Shown here: piece by piece, positions 34,778 through 46,248 of the stretch
How positions within the stretch are numbered: the first letter of the stretch is position 1
Layout: every line of letters begins with the position of its first letter
DNA from: Przewalskia tangutica
Lineage: Eukaryota > Streptophyta > Magnoliopsida > Solanales > Solanaceae
Assembly (NCBI GenBank): GCA_029844215.1
Contig: CM056738.1
Location: forward strand, 72,098,093 to 72,162,092
DNA: 64,000 nucleotides
Reading direction: 5' to 3'
Program-made: the position numbers and the translations under genes
Notes under the pieces: model-generated
Told to the model about the DNA's origin: nothing
The model's database searches: none
The model's input: only the letters and a program-made list of their open reading frames with translations

Positions 34778-35473
34778 ACGGTAAAAAACACACATGAACT
34801 ATTGCTTTTTCGCGAGTTTCACACCCCAACTATAAGTTGTTTCATTTTCCTACCCGAACTATCACCATCTATGTATTAAGACACCTCAACTATCGGTGTT
34901 CCTTTTTTCTACTTGAATTATCACCACTATAGTTCATGTAGGAAAAGTGAATAACGGATAGTTGAAGTCTGTTTTACTACATAGATGGTATGGTGATAGT
35001 TCAGGTAGGAAAAGGGAACAACTGATAGTTGAGGTGGTAGTTCAGGTAGGAAAAGGGAACAACTGATAGTTGAGGTGATAGTTCATGTAGGAAAAGGGAA
35101 CAATTGATAGTTGAGGTCTGCTTTACTACATAGATGGTGATAGTTCAGGTAGGAAAAGAGAATAATCGATAGTTGAGGTATGTTTTAATACATAGACGGT
35201 GATAGTTCAGATAGGAAAAGGGAACCCCGGATAGTTAAGGTGTGTTTTAATACATCGATGCTGAGAGTTCAGGTAGGAAAATGGAACACCTATAGTTAAG
35301 GTGTGTTTTATACATCGATGGCGAGAGTTCATATAGGAAAAGGGAACAACTGATAGTTGAGGTGTGTTTTAATACATCGATGGTGAGAGTTCAGGTAGGA
35401 AAAGGGAACAACGGATAGTTGGGGGGTGTGAAACTCGCAAAATAGTAATAGTCCAGGTGTGGTTTTGACGATT
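34778..35473. mobile_element. TIR/minisatellite element, copy 2
   Basis: Counterpart of 9630-10774 with the same terminal inverted repeats, but only one 455-bp block instead of two. Confidence 0.65.
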
Positions 35474-35544
35474 AACTCTATTTTAAATTGAATTTTGCTA
35501 TTGGATTGGTGATTTAAGGTTTTTGAGTTGTGAAGGTTGTGAAG

Positions 35545-38500
35545 ATGGATGAATTGAAAATAGAGGATTGTTGTACTGAGAATAAGCATCGACGATCGTC
35601 ACCTTCTTCGGTTCGAAAATAGTGGCGGTGTAATCAGAAAGTCATTTGAAGTATGCAGCCCAACGCCTACATCACCAAATTTACCGGTAATGTTTGTTTT
35701 GCCTCTCTATATGATAACCTTGATTAGGACCAGCATATTAGACCTTGTATATTTGGCGTTAAAAGTTGCAAATCTAAACATTGGGAGTCTGAATCGCCAT
35801 TGGTTACAAAATGAATCTCGGATGTCGATGAATCCCAATCAATCCCTTTCGTATCATCTTATTACTTATTATAGGATGAATCGATTCACTTCACGAACCA
35901 CCAAATTGACTGGGCATTTAGTCCTTACTCCTTCCGACAATGCGCGACTTCTATGACACCACCATCGTACGGTTAGGAGAGCGACTTTTTGCCCACTTCT
36001 CTTACTAATTTGGCATTCATGCCAATTTTAATATTAAAGTTCATCCAAGTTTAGAATTGGATTTTCTGGATTGTTCTTTGGTTTTTCGGTTTAAGATTGG
36101 CTTGTTTTAAAGTGGAAACCCTTGTGCATGAGATTGTATAATAGTTAATCTGTTTCATATCTTAATTTAGGTCATTTATGAATAGGATTAGAATTTAGAA
36201 CTATGTTTATGTGCATATGAAGGTGATTCAACAGCGGAATAGCATTGCCTAAGGGTCAAAATTTACTATCATGAAGACAATAGTATTAGAGTCTATTATG
36301 TCATGCATTTTTTCTCTCCTATTATCTCCTTCATTCAGACACAAACCTGATTTACAATCATGTGAATTATATCATGTTTTTCTACGATGTGATAGGGTTG
36401 TTTCGAGCTCACGGTGTTCTGCTGCTAATTTTTCGATGTTAAATGGCAAGATACTAACGTAAAGTAGTGATTTATGCTTATTGCTCTTTGGCGTTTTGTG
36501 AGTCTTGCTACCATCTAGACCACATGTAAATCATGAGATTTTTGTAATGAGTTCAATTTTGCAGGAGAACCTCTGGTCCAATTAGACGAGCAAAGGGTGG
36601 TTGGACTCCTGAGGAGGTAAGAAGTTATCCTGATAAGTATGATACAATCTTGTGGTGCAAGACCGATAGCCTAAATGCCCAAGCTCCCTCAGGTTATGTT
36701 GAGTTGTAGTTTCAAGTTTTCAGTGGTGGATACTACTGAGTTGTTAATTGAAGGATATCAGAAATTACCAAGATCATCCAAGCACGATCTAGAAGAACAG
36801 ATTAATATAGAAGAAAAGAATAACCAACCTCTTGAGTCCAGGGTCCTTTTACTAGATCTGGATTCAGAACCTTTTGCCATCGATGCAGGCATTGCACTTC
36901 AGATCTATCCGGAAAGAATTCAGCTGCATGTGCATCAGTGTTTGAATAAAACCAGTTTTTTTCTAATCACAGAGTAAGCTTAAATCAAAAGCTGAATGAA
37001 ACATGTTGCCCAATGATCCGAGATGAACCACATCAAGAGAAACTCACACAAAAAGTTCGAATAAGCTAACATTTCAGAGTTCAAAGAAGTTGAATATCTG
37101 CTCTTTGGTAAACCTTATAAGTTTACATTTCAGAGTTCAAAGAAGTTGAATATCTGCTCTTTGGTAAACCTTATAAGTTTACCATCTATTGAACCAAGTT
37201 TGGCGGACTCTATTGTTAAAGAAAAATGTTTACCATTCTTTGGAATATCAACAACAAATATACTTCAATGCCAAACTAGTTGGAGTCTGCTACATGCATC
37301 CTTGATACCTATTACACTATTAGGACTCATTTCATTCCAACACTCGATACCAAATCTTACCCTTGTCCATGAATTTTTAATGTTGTAGGTTTTTGTACAA
37401 CTTTGCTCCATGTAACTTTGGATCTATCTTGTTCATTTCTTACACCTTCAACCATCACAATGTCATGTCGTACCTAAGCACAAATATATTTAGGAGGTCT
37501 ATGTAGGATAAGGGAAACCGTCTAACGCAACCTTCTCTAATTATTTCCTCGGCATATGCAATTTGCATTCTCTGTTGAATGTGGTTTGTTGGTATACCCA
37601 ATCTCAAAATTTTATTTCATCTAACAAACAACAATTACAATACAGTAAAGTTGAGAAGAATGAAATAGAGATAATTTGTTACAAAATATAAGTAAATTAC
37701 ATGCTAGAACACATTTGCCTACCATGTCTATAAAAAATGCATTCAAAACACTCGAGCAAATAGACCACCTAACAAGTCAGAGATAATTTTTGTTCAAGAA
37801 GGCCCACCAAGTGTTGCAAATGAACATACTAAAAAAGAAGGTTGAGTATATCACTGCTGACCGCACCATGGGCTACACCAACTGCACGAGTAAAATCTAC
37901 TTAGTCAAACAAAAAGGCCAACCTAGAAGTGAGGCAAGACAGCTATGGGACTATTTACAGTTAGCTAATTAAGAAGTCTTTGTTGGTCTCTGGGAATGAT
38001 TATCTCTCACGACAAGGCAAAGACAGCAAATGACTGCCTTAAGTTAAATTCTTCCCCGAGTTATTTACAAACCAATTAAGTCTTAGTTGGTCTTTGGAAA
38101 GAAGTGGCATCTTGGGACAAGGCAAAGAAAGCAAATGACCTCTCCTGAGCTAAACCCTTCCAAGAGGACTTGAGATTTGACTTTTACGCCTCATGGAACA
38201 GTGGATCTTATGTGTTTTATGCTGACTTATAGTGTCATATGATAATAAGTGGTAAACGATCCCCTTATATATTTAACCTATCATTAATTTTTCCATATGT
38301 ATAGTAGCTTACTCTTTCCCTATCTGTGATCGATCAATTGTTGCTCCCTACCTTGATATAGCAACATTTTCCTACTTGATCATATTTGTAGAAATAGCTT
38401 TCAATCAAACAGGGAGCACAAAGTAGGACTAAGATTCAGTTTGGAGAAGACAATAATTAAAAACAAGTCAAATGATATATATCATATTCAATCTATATTC

Positions 38501-39437
38501 ACGACTAAAAGATACAAACATGATAAAGTAAACTATATCCCATATTATATACCCCTTGATAAGATCTTATTGGAGAGCACTTATCAGGTCCCATAGTAAC
38601 CATAGTAGAAACTTAAACATCTACGTCCAAATATGAGTGTCAGTGTGAATTTGAATCACACTTCATGAGCACTATTTATTTTTTTACTTTTTTTTATGAT
38701 CGAGAAATTCACAAGGGCCGGTTATGCACGGTACGAAACTCGGTGGATAATGGGTCCACTCCTCTACCCTTCCCCACTTAAATACCAAGTTTTTTCTTGT
38801 GACGGTGTTCTATAACCCGTGACATGCGCCTAATTAAAATCATCACATGATGCGCTCTTACCACGAGACCAAAACCCGGGGGCACTAGCAGTATTTATAT
38901 GCGTAGACATTTTTACGTTTTCCTGTTACTTTTGAAATGGGAAAAGGTATAGAAGACATGCATCTCCCAAGGTTGCTGTATAACAAGTCTTGCGGCATAA
39001 GATTTTTCGATCTATAATAGGTAGTGAAGACACTAGCTGCTGAACGATTGTTAAATCTGTAATAACTTCCAAAAACACTACCAAAGAAATTATACCTATT
39101 TTCTTCAAAGTAAAACCAAAAGCTGAATTTATCATAAGAATTCTAGTTTAAACCACGTTTATGCATATACAATGAAGTTGTAGAAGCACAAACAAACTCA
39201 GAAGAGAAAATGTTCCACCAGAAACTAACTTTTCCAAATTCCTACTATTTTTTATTAACAACTCAGTAGTATCCACTACTGAAAACTTGAAACTACAACT
39301 CAACATAACCTGAGGGAGCTTGGGCATTTAGGCTATCGGTCTTGCACCACAAGATTGTATCATACTTATCAGGATAACTTCTTACCTCCTCAGGAGTCCA
39401 ACCACCCTTTGCTCGTCTAATTGGACCAGAGGTTCTC
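35545..39437 (+). pseudogene. MYB3R pseudogene fragment with scrambled exons
   Basis: Exon 1 (ATG at 35545) and exon 2 (36565-36616) are in direct order. The DNA then switches strand: exon 4 lies inverted at 36829-36923, exon 3 is mostly deleted near 39093, and exon 2 occurs a second time, inverted, at 39386-39437. Exons 5-7 and the promoter are absent. Exon 1 is frameshifted, though its differences from the intact gene all fall at CTG/CAG triplets and may be sequence errors. Exon 2 in both orientations and exon 4 are almost identical to the parent gene, so the event is fairly recent. It cannot encode a MYB protein. Confidence 0.9.
36340..36748 (+). repeat. Left arm of a 409-bp inverted repeat (MYB3R exon 2 region)
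   Basis: Corresponds to 11661-12066 of the intact gene and includes all of exon 2. Its partner arm is 39252-39660. The junction with the inverted segment carries a GTTAAT microhomology (36743-36748). Confidence 0.85.
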
Positions 39438-39660
39438 CTGCAAAATTGAACTCATTACAAAAATCTCATGATTTACATGTGGTCTAGATGGTAGCAAGAC
39501 TCACAAAACGCCAAATAGCAATAAGCATAAATCACTACTTTACATTAGTATCTTGCCATTTAACATCGAAAAATTAGCAGCAGAACACCGTGAGCTCGAA
39601 ACAACCCTATCACATTGTAGAAAAACATGATAATTCACATGATTGTAAATCAGGTTTGTG
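36743..39660 (-). repeat. Inverted segment of the MYB3R gene in copy 2
   Basis: Reverse complement of 14937 down to 11661 (intron 4 start, exon 4, intron 3, exon 3 remnant, intron 2, exon 2, part of intron 1). Internal losses relative to copy 1 are a 13743-14016 gap containing a SINE, and about 85 bp covering most of exon 3. At the right end it joins DNA matching 19159 onward. Confidence 0.88.
39252..39660 (-). repeat. Right arm of the 409-bp inverted repeat
   Basis: Reverse complement of 36340-36748 with few differences. It contains the inverted exon 2 (39386-39437). A transcript crossing both arms could fold into long double-stranded RNA. Confidence 0.85.
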
Positions 39661-39725
39661 ACTGAATTAGCAGGACCCCGTGCATAGCCGGAGCTTAGTG
39701 CATCAGGCTGCCCTTTTGCCGACAT

Positions 39726-39957
39726 TCAATAATACATCCTCTATTTAAATTTAGACGATATATTTTCTTTATAAACCTTTTCCCAAAAAAACATAAAAAT
39801 GTATACATGTTTATATTTAAAAATAATTTAACTTTAAATTTTCTATTTCATTATGAGATGATTTATAGCTATATAAGCATATATAACTTATTTTAGATCA
39901 CAAGTATTTTTTTAAAATCCGCACCCAATCATAATGCTTCACATTGGGAGGGAGTAG
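39726..39957. mobile_element. Possible Stowaway-type MITE, copy 2
   Basis: Near-identical to 19213-19443 and carried along by the duplication. Confidence 0.4.
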
Positions 39958-40176
39958 ACAATGAAATCATGAAATGGATGATGACTTGCAAAAGTGCTAT
40001 TCCAGATTCCCAATTGTCCCTTCACTTTCTACTGCTTTAGTCTGTAGAAGACCACCAAGATAACATAAAGAAGAAAAGACGAATGGTTCAAAGTATATGT
40101 TATTAGTAGTAGTTTTAAATGATGCATTCTACAAAGGTATTATTTATTTAGAGAGAAAAAACAAACTAAATAAATA

Positions 40177-40249
40177 GCCGTCTTAGCTCAGCTGGTAGAG
40201 CGCGTGGCTTTTAACCACGTGGTCGTGGGTTCGATTCCCACAGACGGCG
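40177..40249 (+). tRNA. tRNA-Lys (anticodon UUU), second copy
   Basis: Identical over all 73 nt to the gene at 19663-19735 and therefore structurally intact. It lies in duplication copy 2, about 170 bp upstream of the Ogre-2 insertion. The immediate 5' and 3' flanks are also conserved, so it may well be transcribed. Confidence 0.95.
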
Positions 40250-40414
40250 CTACCACGTATTTTTGCAGAGAGGGTTTGTTTTGGGCCGAAACTCATTTTA
40301 AATAATGAGCCAGACCTCCGATTATATATGATGAGTAGAGACTGCATTTATTGGCTCTTTTTTACCTAATATTTAAAAAATAATCACTATCATGATGGTG
40401 TAAATTGAAAAGCG

Positions 40415-40419
40415 GTTAT
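40415..40419 (+). repeat. Left target-site duplication of Ogre-2
   Basis: GTTAT here and at 58906-58910. The uninterrupted site GTTAT is at 19903-19907 in copy 1, which proves the 5-bp duplication. Confidence 0.93.
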
Positions 40420-43400
40420 TGTTGACACCCAATTTTGTCCAGCCCCCTTAAATAAATCACCATAAATTAAACAATTTTTCTTTTGTTAGAACCGCAAATT
40501 TTGCATCGCAAAATACACATAATAAATGAGTTTTAATAAAAGTCTCGCATTATAAATATTAAGCACTAATTAATTAGCATGCCCACATTTATCAGGATAA
40601 TAATAACTTAGACTAATAAAACACCTAAATAATTTAATCACAATTTAGATTTCATTTTGTCTATCACTAATTAAATAATACACCTAAGGCTTTATCTATA
40701 ACCCATTAATTAAATAGCAAATACCTAAAACTCTACCCAACCCAAAACTAATTAAAATACCCCAAGCCCAACCTATTTTTCGTCAACCCGCGGCCCACAA
40801 TCCTCACCCCTTTAACCCACGACCCGCGGCCCATTTTTTTCTTTTAACTCACTCCTTCGACAGGCCCACTTCCCTTAAACACCCAGAACCCTCCTTCGTT
40901 CCCCTCCCTCATCCTCACAGAAACCCTAACCACTCAAATCATCCGCCGCATGCAACCTTCCCCTTTACCCACGAATCTCGCCGGATTTCCAGGGTGGAAA
41001 ATCCGGCATAACCTTACCATAACCCTTCGAAACCGACATGCAATATTTACCTTCTAAAATTGCATTCAAGAGTTATCATAAGTCGTTCTAAAGACAAAAC
41101 GAATAAGGAAAATCGCAGTAAGAATCAGCACCAAATCAAGCATGAATCAGTACGAATCGTCCCTCAAATCCGTCCTAGACTTACCATAAAAAGCGAAGCC
41201 TAACTAGGAGCTATAAATACCAACGTTTTGACATGCAATGAGGGCAGCCATCAATCCATCGATTAGTCGTCGTGGTCGAATACGCATGACGATCATATCC
41301 AAACCCTTTTGTTTCTATTCAAAGTTACTACTATCTTTTCTTCACGAATCTTTCCTTCGACAATTCGGAAAAAACCTTTGCCGTCGCTTTAGTTCGCTAC
41401 CCGCAAAAGGTCCGGAAATCTACTCTCTTTCTACTGTTTAGTTGTATTGCATGTTCTGTGATTGGATTCATATGTTTGTTCTATCGAATCTGCCTGATTC
41501 AGTTTATGCGTCGTTTCTAAGTAAATATGTTAATTGTGGTTCTTCAATAGTTGGGGTGTTGATTCTGTTTCTGAGCATGTGTGTATTCGAGTTTTTTGGG
41601 GTATGGTTAAAGTGTAATATTTGTATAAAGGTCTTAGGTTCATATTGTGTCGTTAGTTGATATATGCTGCTAAATGCTTGTTAAAATTACTCCAAGTCTG
41701 GAAAAAGGTAATACCTATCTTGCTATTTATTGAACCCACGAAGATTGCCTAATACCTAGACGACCATTGTTGGGTGGTTCAAAATCTCAGATTTCTACAT
41801 TCTCTTGTCTTAGTATAATCCATGATCCAATACATAAAGTATATTGCCTCTGAATCTTACTGCCCCGACACTGAATCTGAAATTTAGTGAGGAATAGATT
41901 TTATTATCTCATATGATTTCCAGGTATACTGCGTATCGAGATCATGCTAAAATATTATGCGGACACTACTCTGATTAGACTTATTTCGTATCGGAACCTA
42001 TTCAGCCCCCCTTTTCTTAGAACATTAAGTTGTGGGTCGTCTGTGCTAAAGTGATCCCTATGTAACAAGATTTAATCTGTTTGGTTGTGAGTCTGTTTCT
42101 TTTTTTGATGTACCCCAATTAGTTTAACTTTGAAATGAATTCTTGGTTAACCAAACCATCATACTGCATATCACGTTAACAAAGTTATTCACTCAATCCG
42201 TGGATATATCCGATGAACCTGTAATTTGATATGAGTGCGGAGCCTTTTGGTGGTAGATAGTTCGGAGGATTGAACTTGTGTAGGTGTTTTTTCCCGTATA
42301 CGATTTATGTGTAATTGAGTAAAGCGGGAATATACTGCTCATATGACTCTTTATGTGTGAGTCCAAGCGGTTTACTTAGAATTAAAATGAGTTCGTCCCA
42401 AATTTATTTAAAGTGCTTGCCTCTGTATTTCCCTTCGAATCGCCAATTCGGTATTGGGGTCATGTATCATAACAAATATAACTACATACTCATCCTCATA
42501 CCGCTAAGTGAACAATATTTCATTACTTTGCTCACGTCTCACCGGTATATACTTAGCATATATGGGTGGCGTACCTCGTATGGTTAATGTGTATATTAAT
42601 CCTTTGTGACTAAGATATATTGGAGTGGAGTTGGTATACGTAAATCTGTCTGGGTGATAACCTTGATGTTCCCCTTTGAGATCTAAGAAACAAACCAATC
42701 ATGTTGGCTGCGTATTGAGGCTCATTCGATTTGACTGATTTCTAAATGTTCTTTTTTTTTTACTGTGGGTGGGACTCACACGCCACGCATCAATCGCGGC
42801 GTGTGTGTGTGCACTTAATTTAGCATCCTACTTATTTTTCGTATATGATGGAATTTATATTATTTACTAATCCTTTTCCTTTTTCTTTCTTATTTTACAT
42901 GGCATCGGGAGAATAATTGAGAGTCTCGGTAGTAGACTCATTATGGCCTCCACGTCACCAACCGCATTTCCGCCGCAGGGCTTCCAAACAATTATAAGAT
43001 AGACGGTGTCGCCATCCGTTCTAAATGCTACAACAACTCCAATCTCACTCCTCTCTTTGCCTATTTACGCATTTATTATTTGTTTATTTATTATTGCCAT
43101 ATTTATTCACCTTGTAATTAATAGGATAATTAACTCTACTAGTCTTTTGAATACTTTGGAGGGGTAGTTTAAAAAATAAATTCGTCTCTTATTTATTCTA
43201 GGTTCATTATATAAGTCTAAACCTAAAATAATTAATCCTAGCTAAGCTTTAGTCATGTAGTTAATATATTTCTCCTTAAGAAATAAACTTTATCATAAAC
43301 TCTTCATAAATATCATAGGAAGTAAATTTTCACACATACGTACGAAAATAATTTTATAATTAACTTTTTTTTATATAAGAATCTTAACCTTACATATACT

Positions 43401-43870
43401 GTTAGGAATAATCATTTTCTTACTTGTTGTCAAAAAAATAATAAAATAATTTCATTTCATATTCAACTTTGGCTATTTTTTTTGAATCTTATAAGATCCC
43501 TTAGTTATCAATATATATTCTTTAGACATTGCCACATTCCTTTTACTTAAATAATCTTTTTTTTTTAAAAATATACATCCCTTAGCCTAATTATTTAACC
43601 TACGTTTGAACGGACAACCGCAAGTTAGCGGACCCTTTAGGGTGCCTTACACCTTCCCTTTAGGATAATAAAAAATCCTTACTCAGAATCTTATTTAGTT
43701 CCACAGACCATTAAACGGAGTTAATGCTGACTTTAATCAGTTAGTATTTAGGTGTCCTAATTCACCAAATTAATTAGGTGGCGACTCCCTTAAACATTTT
43801 ATTTTACATTTTGGGAGGATAACCATTCCGTCGCGCATTTAAGCCTGAGAGTTCAAAATCGGGTGCGACA
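40420..43870 (+). mobile_element. Ogre-2 5' LTR
   Basis: 3,451 bp, nearly identical to the 3' LTR except for clusters of CTG/CAG-centred differences (41264-41300, 42060-42540, 42770-42830). The TATA box is TATAAAT at 41212 and the poly(A) signal AATAAA is at 43667. The GAGTCTC hairpin is at 42921-42939, with one stem mismatch. Confidence 0.92.
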
Positions 43871-43873
43871 GCA

Positions 43874-43890
43874 TGGCTACTCCACTGGGG
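43874..43890 (+). other. Ogre-2 primer-binding site (tRNA-Arg)
   Basis: TGGCTACTCCACTGGGG, three bases after the LTR end. It matches the complement of the tRNA-Arg 3' end except for one base (T for G at the fifth position). Confidence 0.85.
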
Positions 43891-44741
43891 TATACAAGTT
43901 CTTAACCATAACAAACATAGGTTAATTATTGTGCTTCATTTTTTTTTTCTTTCTCTTTTTTCTTATTTGCTTAATTTGCTTGTTTTTTTTACGTTTCACA
44001 CTTATTTGCTTTTATGTTTTGCCTGAACTATTCTGCTTTACATATAAAATATTTGCATATTGCCTTAACTGCTATTTGTTACTGCTTTCCTTAAACTGGC
44101 ATTCCGTTCATATTTCTTCCACTCTGGAAAATTCACACAATCACACACTACATGCGAGGTGCGCTGGGTGCATCAGTAAAATTCTTTCTTCAAAACCCAA
44201 ATTTAGGAGAGTTGGTAACATACGTGGAGTGTCCGGTCTAACCGGTGGCCGCGTAGCCTTCTCGCTCGAGTTGTCCGCTCGGGAACCTTGCGTCTAGTAA
44301 AGCCAAATCTTAGAAAACTCAGGATAGAGCTATACCGCCCCTTATTTTAAGGCATGCATTTACCCTAGGTGGGTCGGTCCTTGGTATCGACACCACAATT
44401 AGGAAGCCCGCCTAATTGTCAAAGGGTTTTTTTACGACCCAACGACCGACAACATATTATGTGCTACGTGATATTGATGGACGAATCCGAGCCTAAACGT
44501 GACATGCTAGCATTGGAAATTTTGTATTTACTTTTGGTTTTATGTAAAGGATGAGCGGATTCCAAAGAATCCCGAAATCGAATGGTGAGTGTGTCGACAA
44601 AGTTAAAGATTTGGTGGGAGAATCTTGACGCAGCAAAGAAATGACCATCGAAGCAAGCTAGGTTGTCTCACGGCTATGTTTGACATCACTCGCATCAAGA
44701 TATAGTTAGGGCCTTGATTCGATTAGGATCCGGATAGGGCA

Positions 44742-45916
44742 GTGTTCAGATTTCAAGACTTCGAACTCACCCCCACGTTGGAAGAAATCAACTACTTCAC
44801 AAGCCTAGCTTACCAAGACAGAGGACAAATCATCCCTTATAATCAATCTGGAAAGAGATTCTTGCATTACATGGGCCTAAAAAACACAAAGGAACTCCGT
44901 TGTTTTGAAAATAATTGGGTTTCCCTAGATTATCTGTACGAGAGATATGGTCGCCAAGATAGTTATCAGTCATTCAGAAAGGAGTTCTCTTGCGGTTTGG
45001 GACAATGGAAAACTAGACGACATACCGCGTTCGCCGTTGCTCTGTTAGGCACTCTAGTGTTTCCACTGGAGCATGGACGGATCAGTACTTGCATATGTTC
45101 TGTGACCCGAATGGTTTTTGAAGGCATTAATGGCACGCAACTTACTTTGGTTCCTATGATTCTAGCTGAGATACTTCGAGCTCTGGGAAAATGCAAACGA
45201 AAGGAAACCAATTTCTTCGAGGGATGTAACCTCATCCTGCAGATGTGGGCCATGGAACACTTTTATCAACGATCAAATATGACAGACATTTGTTTTAGCA
45301 ATGATTATAGGATTGTAAGTTTTTACGACGGAATGAAGCGATTTGTGTCACCGGTCGGTACCAGGGATTGGTATGAATTTCTGGCATCTTGCAGTAGCAA
45401 CCAAGTGCAATGGAGGTACCCACTGCTATCCCGTATCAACAAAGCTTATGTAAGGAGTAAAGGCCGTTATTACATCGAGCTCATCGGACTAAGGGGACTT
45501 GACCATATGCTCATTGCGTACTTCGTCAGTTTGGTCAAGAACAGGTGATCCCTCTCCGATCAGACATGAAGGATTCGGAGGTCGCGTTTGGGGCGAATTG
45601 CACTTTCCCCAGAAAGAAGCAAATCCTTGACGAATGGAACAATGTTGAGAAAATAAATGTCAAATATGAGCAAGCAGGAGGTACGCCCGAATACTATGCA
45701 TGGTTCAAGGAAGATTGTGGCAGTCCGAGTCCAGAAGGCAAACAGGGTTTCGAGGATATCGACATGACCAATTGGGTAAAAGTGTGCAGATTAGAGAGCA
45801 ACGCCATCTCCCCTGAAACGTGGGATCAACTACAAAATATCATGCAATACTTGGAAAATGCAGGAGCAGGGCCTAGCAACACCATTGCACCACCACCGCA
45901 TTCTCCGTCAACATGA
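44742..45916 (+). pseudogene. Ogre-2 ORF1 (extra ORF upstream of gag), broken
   Basis: Two open pieces in different frames (44742-45548 and 45545-45916) form one protein region. Motifs include FELTPTLEEINYF near the start and YYAWFKEDCGSPSP in the second piece. An ORF between the 5' LTR and gag is a hallmark of Ogre elements. Its similarity to the plant mobile domain family is known from that lineage; its role is not established. Sequence upstream of 44742 seems to continue the protein but has stops, so the true start is lost. A frameshift lies near 45545. Confidence 0.8.
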
Positions 45917-46248
45917 TCTTAATTTTGACATTTCTTTGTTGCAATTTAATTTTAGTTTTGTTCCCCCAATAAAAGCATCCGATGGCTCGGACCAATCCAT
46001 CATTATCTCATATATGACGCTTAGGCCTACCTCTGGCATAATAGAGGCCCCTTGCATATTAGGACGCGCTTTAATCTACTTTATTGAAACTTCATTATAT
46101 GCCCATATGTTCCGCTATTCTGTTTAATACTACCATATGTTTTGAACAAAAGGATTTTGCTGTACTACTCCCCTTATCGGCCGGTTTGTGTTGGCAAGCA
46201 CTGGCGGAGCACCCATATTTCACAAGATCTAAAGCACGAGCAACAAAA

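Noticed and set aside
36675..36977. 100-codon frame in duplication copy 2
   Set aside because: It is the antisense of MYB3R exon 4 and flanking intron, open by chance; the same frame exists on the minus strand at 14709-14936.
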